From positions 1 to 8,728 of the forward strand of contig PMNJ01000369.1 in assembly GCA_003162595.1 (NCBI GenBank): 8,728 bases of DNA, written 5' to 3'. Under the pieces are notes generated by a model. It was not told where the DNA came from. It saw nothing but the letters and a program-made list of their open reading frames with translations, and did no database searches. The stretch comes from Bacteroidales bacterium (GTDB lineage Bacteria; Bacteroidota; Bacteroidia; Bacteroidales; VadinHA17). How positions within the stretch are numbered: the first letter of the stretch is position 1; every line of letters begins with the position of its first letter. A program made the position numbers and the translations under genes. Positions 5,073 through 8,728 of the stretch are shown one piece after another.

Positions 5073-7424
5073 ATGAATGAGTTATTAAACGTACTTTGTC
5101 TTGAGGACTCGCCTCGGGATGTTGAAATCATGCGTGAATTGCTGATAGATGCAGGATATAATTTAAACATGGACTGCACCGCGTCAGAGGAGGAGTATGT
5201 TTCATTACTTCGAAGCCATAAGTATGACTTCATTTTAGCTGATTTCAAATTACCCGGGTTCGATGGCTTCACAGCGTTGCAATGGTCTGTGGAAATCTGC
5301 CCCGATGTTCCATTTATCTGTATTTCCGGAACAATCGGCGAGGAGACCGCCGTAGAACTGTTAAAAAAAGGAGCCGTTGATTATATAATGAAGGACAGGC
5401 TTATACGTCTCCCGTCAGCCATACAGAGGGCGATTGAGCAACATAATATACAAATTGAAAAGAGAGCGGCCGAATTATTATTGAAGGAAAATGAAGAGAA
5501 ACTTCAAAGTATTTTCAGCACTGCACCTGTAGGCATAGGACTGGTTGTAGGCAGAATATTTATTGAGGTTAATGACACTTTCTGTAGAATGACTGGCTAT
5601 AATCGGTCGGAACTGATAGGTAAAGATGCTGAAACGCTATATGCAAAAGATGAACAAAATGAAAGTGCCGGGTTTGTAATATACAGGCATATTGCTGAAA
5701 AAGGTACAGGATCGGTTGAAACTCGTTTTAAATGTAAAGATGGAAGAGTTTTAAACATATTTTTAAGTTCGACTCCTCTGGACAAAGATGACCTGTCGAA
5801 AGGAGTTACCTTTATCGCAATGAATATTACTGAGAGAAAACTAGCTGAAGAAAAGTTAATCATTGCGAATAGAGAACTTGTCTTTCAAAACGATGAGAAA
5901 GAAAAACGTGCAGCAGAATACAAGGATATATATGACAATGCGATAGAAGGAATGTTTCGGACTTCATTGGAAGGAAAGAGTTTGCAATCTAACAAAGCAC
6001 TTGCAAAGATGTTGGGTTATGATACTGCGGATAATGTTGTAAATTCGGTAACCGATTCTGGGCATCAGGTTTGGGCGAACGCAGATGAACGACTTAAATA
6101 TGCTAAGATACTTGAAGAACAGGATATTATTCAGAAATACGAATGTCAGTATAAACGTGTTGATGGAGGAATTATTTGGGTCTCGCTTAACTCCAGATTA
6201 GTACATGATGAAAATGGTAAGGCACTTTATTATGAAGGATTTGTTGAAGACATCACTGAACGAAAGCAAACTGAATTTGAACTAATTAAAGCAAAAGAGA
6301 AAGCCGAAGAAAGCGACCGTTTGAAATCCGCATTCCTTACTAATATGAGCCATGAGATACGTACTCCCATGAACGGTATTCTAGGCTTTACCGAACTATT
6401 AAAAGAACCGAACTTATCAAGTGATGACCAACAGGATTTTATTCAAATCATCCAGGTTAGTGGCGTACGGATGCTCAATACTATCAATAATATTGTTGAT
6501 ATTTCGAAAATTGAATCGGGACTTATGAAAGTTGATATTAAGGAAACGAATATTAACGAGAAAATGGAATTCACTTATAAGTTCTTCAAACCGGAAGCTG
6601 AAATTAAGGGTTTGCAGTTTCTGTTTAAAAGCAGTTTGCCTGCAAAAGAAGCCATAATTAAAACAGACAATGAAAAGGTCTATGGAATACTGACTAACCT
6701 TGTTAAAAATGCAATTAAATTTACTTATGAAGGTTCAATTGAATTTGGATATGAGAAAAAAGGAAAATACCTTGAATTCTTTGTCAAAGACACGGGGGCA
6801 GGCATTCCACAGAACCAGCAGCAAATAATTTTTGAGAGATTCAGGCAGGGTAGTGACTCCCTTACCCGAAAATACGAAGGCAGTGGTTTGGGTTTATCCA
6901 TAGCAAAATCTTATGTAGAAATGCTTGGTGGAAAAATATGGGTGGAAAGTGAAGAGGGGAAAGGCTCAACATTTTATTTTACCATCCCTTACAATGCTGT
7001 ATCAGAAGAAAAACACACGATCGAAAATGTTATTTCTGCTGAAAATAAAGACGTTCAATTAAGAAACCTGAAAACATTAATTGTCGAAGACGATGAAATA
7101 TCTTATTCTCTCTTGATAAGAACTGTCCAGAAAATCAGTACAGAAGTTTTACATGCAATAACAGGATTTGAAGCCGTTGAGGCTTGTCGGAATAATCCTG
7201 ACCTTGATTTGGTTTTAATGGACATTAGAATGCCCAAAATGGATGGATTGGAAGCCACACGTCAAATTCGTCAATTTAACAATGATGTAATCATCATTGC
7301 CCAAACTGCCTATGGATTTTCAAGTGATAGTGAAAAGGCATTAAAAGCTGGATGCAACGATTATATTTCCAAACCGATTAGTAAGACCTTATTGTATGAG
7401 TTAATTAAAAAGCATATTAATTAA
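5073..7424 (+). CDS. Hybrid histidine kinase with receivers at both ends (REC-PAS-PAS-HisKA-HATPase-REC)
   Basis: The protein has 783 residues from the ATG at 5073. A longer frame back to the TTG at 5004 would overlap the regulator gene and add 23 residues unlike any receiver start, so it is rejected. REC1 (about 4-123) has Glu11-Asp12, phospho-Asp57 (ADFKLPG), Ser85 and Lys107. PAS1 is about 143-255. A 21-residue helix (about 261-282) leads to PAS2 (about 283-397). HisKA carries SHEIRTPMNG with His427 (codon 6351-6353). HATPase has Asn546, G1 DTGAGI (573-578), FERF and GSGLGL. REC2 (about 666-780) has Glu672-Asp673-Asp674, phospho-Asp717 (LMDIRMP) and Lys767 in SKP. There are no membrane spans. 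All catalytic residues are intact. REC1 could take phosphate from another kinase, perhaps the five-PAS kinase upstream, and so gate this enzyme. That link is inferred from gene order only. The gene ends in TAATAG, two stops in a row. Confidence 0.94.
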   Translation: MNELLNVLCLEDSPRDVEIMRELLIDAGYNLNMDCTASEEEYVSLLRSHKYDFILADFKLPGFDGFTALQWSVEICPDVPFICISGTIGEETAVELLKKGAVDYIMKDRLIRLPSAIQRAIEQHNIQIEKRAAELLLKENEEKLQSIFSTAPVGIGLVVGRIFIEVNDTFCRMTGYNRSELIGKDAETLYAKDEQNESAGFVIYRHIAEKGTGSVETRFKCKDGRVLNIFLSSTPLDKDDLSKGVTFIAMNITERKLAEEKLIIANRELVFQNDEKEKRAAEYKDIYDNAIEGMFRTSLEGKSLQSNKALAKMLGYDTADNVVNSVTDSGHQVWANADERLKYAKILEEQDIIQKYECQYKRVDGGIIWVSLNSRLVHDENGKALYYEGFVEDITERKQTEFELIKAKEKAEESDRLKSAFLTNMSHEIRTPMNGILGFTELLKEPNLSSDDQQDFIQIIQVSGVRMLNTINNIVDISKIESGLMKVDIKETNINEKMEFTYKFFKPEAEIKGLQFLFKSSLPAKEAIIKTDNEKVYGILTNLVKNAIKFTYEGSIEFGYEKKGKYLEFFVKDTGAGIPQNQQQIIFERFRQGSDSLTRKYEGSGLGLSIAKSYVEMLGGKIWVESEEGKGSTFYFTIPYNAVSEEKHTIENVISAENKDVQLRNLKTLIVEDDEISYSLLIRTVQKISTEVLHAITGFEAVEACRNNPDLDLVLMDIRMPKMDGLEATRQIRQFNNDVIIIAQTAYGFSSDSEKALKAGCNDYISKPISKTLLYELIKKHIN
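5861..5918 (+). repeat. Third copy of the 21-residue signalling-helix module, between two PAS domains
   Basis: This stretch matches 223-280 with six mismatches in 58 bases by hand count. It encodes IANRELVFQNDEKEKRAAE. In the first gene the module joins a PAS domain to HisKA; here it joins PAS1 to PAS2. The DNA-level match shows a common recent source and a change of context. Confidence 0.75.
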
Positions 7425-7436
7425 TAGAAAATGAAT
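6291..7436 (+). repeat. Direct duplication, copy 2 (HisKA-HATPase-REC core)
   Basis: This is the partner of 290-1435 at a constant offset of 6001 bp. The TAG that ends copy 1 (1424-1426) is preserved here at 7425-7427, but an earlier TAA at 7422-7424 shortens this protein by one codon. The last shared bases, ATGAAT, are the start codon and second codon of the next gene here. In copy 1 the same ATGAAT opens only a 25-codon frame. Confidence 0.85.
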
Positions 7437-8728
7437 TTAATAAAATCAACTTTTTTTCGAATTATAAAAAGAAAAGAATCGCCTCTGTTTTTTATACTTT
7501 TTATTGCAGGAATAGGCTTATTTGGTTGGTTCTCTGGTAAAATGGGTTTAGCCTCGTTTTCTTTGAAATACATTCCCATTCCACACTCATCTGCAATATT
7601 ATTAATTGCTTTAAGTATTCTTTTCTTTATTAATATTAATTTCAAAAAATCACGATTAATAAAATCATTATTAACATTATCAGCAATTATAATTGCATTT
7701 TATTGTAGCTTAATTTTTCTCGATTTCCTTTTTAATTTCTCGTGGGATGCTGAAAATATTTTTATTAAAAATCCAGAAAAATTTGGTACTGTATTAATTG
7801 GTCGCATGTCGCCAATAGCTGCATTATTGTTTATTTGTACATGCATTGGTGTTTTAGGAATACAGCAAAATAATTCCAATAAGATCAAGTATGCAGGTGG
7901 CTGTTTCTCATTAATTGTATCCCTTATTTCTTCAGTTTTATTGATAGGATATCTTTATAAAGCACCTCTTCTGTATGGAAGCCAAATTATCCCTGTTTCA
8001 TTACCAACCTCAATTTGCTTTTTATTATTCAGTATTATATTACTCCGGGGATACGAATCCCGATTTTTAACTTACAATTTGATAAAAGAGAATAAAGTCA
8101 CTCGTCTACTATTAAAATCGTTTTTACCCATTGTCGTTTTAATAGTTATTCTCCAAGGATTTTTAGATTCCACTTTTTCATTTAATGATAATAATCCATC
8201 ATTAACAGCAGCAATAATTCTGTTAATAGTGGTCGTCCTTACGGTTTTTATTATATCGAGAATATCAGGGAATATTGGTGATCAGTTACTGAGAGCAGAA
8301 CAAGCATTGAAAGAAAGTGAAAAACAATTACTTCAACTAAACGTCGACAAAGACCGTTTTATATCTATTCTTGGGCACGATTTAAAAAGTCCGTTTAATA
8401 ACATTCTTGGGTTTTCCGAAATACTAACTGACGAGATTAACAGTCTAAATAAAGACGAAATTGAAGATATCTCATATAATATTAATAAATCTGCAAAAAT
8501 CACAAATAAGTTACTGGAAGACATATTGATGTGGGCAAGAACTCAACAAGGAAATATTCCTTTTAAACCACAAAAATTAGATTTTGCAGATATCTGCAAG
8601 AATATACTTGAAATTCTTAACCCAGGCGCGTATGCAAAAAACATTACAGTATATTATTCCGTTGCAGACAATATAAACGTTTATGCAGATATTGACATGC
8701 TAAAAACCATAATCCTTAACCTTGTATC
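7431..8728 (+). CDS. Membrane-bound sensor histidine kinase, 3' truncated by window edge
   Basis: The frame is open for 432 codons from the ATG at 7431 to the window end with no stop. It starts 6 bases after the hybrid kinase stop, so it is probably the fourth gene of the run. The N-terminal part has about eight hydrophobic spans, near residues 18-35, 53-69, 79-100, 123-144, 155-175, 187-205, 228-246 and 258-277. The stretch GRMSPIAALLFICTCIGVLG resembles the RMSP-TAL-F-L-G pattern I recall from multi-span sensor regions of PAS kinases (unchecked). A short charged helix (ALKESEKQLLQLNVDKDRF) follows span eight directly, without a PAS domain. HisKA has GHDLKSPFNNILGFSE with His316 (codon 8376-8378), a form common in Bacteroidota kinases. 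The sequence stops at ILNLV, within the HATPase N-box, so the rest of the ATPase and any receiver are unseen. It is clearly more AT-rich than the genes before it (about 22-35% GC in the lines counted). The ligand is unknown. Confidence 0.88.
   Translation, partial: MNLIKSTFFRIIKRKESPLFFILFIAGIGLFGWFSGKMGLASFSLKYIPIPHSSAILLIALSILFFININFKKSRLIKSLLTLSAIIIAFYCSLIFLDFLFNFSWDAENIFIKNPEKFGTVLIGRMSPIAALLFICTCIGVLGIQQNNSNKIKYAGGCFSLIVSLISSVLLIGYLYKAPLLYGSQIIPVSLPTSICFLLFSIILLRGYESRFLTYNLIKENKVTRLLLKSFLPIVVLIVILQGFLDSTFSFNDNNPSLTAAIILLIVVVLTVFIISRISGNIGDQLLRAEQALKESEKQLLQLNVDKDRFISILGHDLKSPFNNILGFSEILTDEINSLNKDEIEDISYNINKSAKITNKLLEDILMWARTQQGNIPFKPQKLDFADICKNILEILNPGAYAKNITVYYSVADNINVYADIDMLKTIILNLV

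Noticed and set aside
7421..7888. Minus-strand frames near the end of the window
   Set aside because: The + strand here carries an uninterrupted 432-codon kinase frame with membrane spans and a HisKA motif, so the opposite frames are shadows.
1..8728. CRISPR arrays, tRNA or rRNA genes, insertion sequences, defence genes
   Set aside because: No regularly spaced repeats, tRNA-like folds, transposase motifs or defence-type domains were seen. The only repeats are within or between kinase genes.

Overview
The window is an 8.7-kb block made almost entirely of two-component and phosphorelay signalling genes, all on the + strand. Overall base composition is AT-rich, but it varies between genes and between domains. 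The hybrid-kinase cores, the membrane kinase motif GHDLKSPFNNILGFSE, the paucity of Shine-Dalgarno sequences and the near absence of minus-strand genes fit an environmental member of the Bacteroidota. That assignment is inference from family resemblance, because the window has no rRNA or other taxonomic marker.

Layout: (1) the 3' part of a hybrid histidine kinase (PAS tail, tandem 21-residue signalling helix, HisKA, HATPase, REC) ends at 1426. (2) A gap of about 470 bp (1427-1895) has no convincing gene but holds a perfect 10-bp inverted repeat just upstream of the next start codon. (3) A tightly spaced run follows, probably an operon: a soluble kinase with five PAS domains (1896-4595); a single-domain Rcp1-like response regulator (4607-5065) with a strong Shine-Dalgarno; a REC-PAS-PAS-HisKA-HATPase-REC hybrid kinase (5073-7424); and the 5' part of a kinase with about eight membrane spans (7431 to the window end, no stop reached). 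Gaps inside the run are 11, 7 and 6 bp.

Inferred teamwork: the five-PAS kinase has no receiver of its own and sits directly before the free receiver, so the two probably form a pair. The next gene opens with another receiver, so it could take phosphate from the same kinase or from a third source and pass the signal to its own kinase core and C-terminal receiver. No HPt, DNA-binding, GGDEF or other output domain is visible, so the final output must lie outside the window.

The most striking structure is a gapless direct duplication of about 1.15 kb. The HisKA-HATPase-REC part of the first gene (about 290-1435) and of the REC-PAS hybrid (about 6291-7436) align at a constant offset of 6001 bp, at about 84% protein identity by hand count. 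The homology runs past the stop codon into the first six bases of the next reading frame. A 21-residue coiled-coil module occurs three times in two different contexts. Together with patchy base composition inside the five-PAS kinase, this suggests a locus where sensor kinases are built by duplication and module swapping. I see no wholly new system; the protein families are all known ones.
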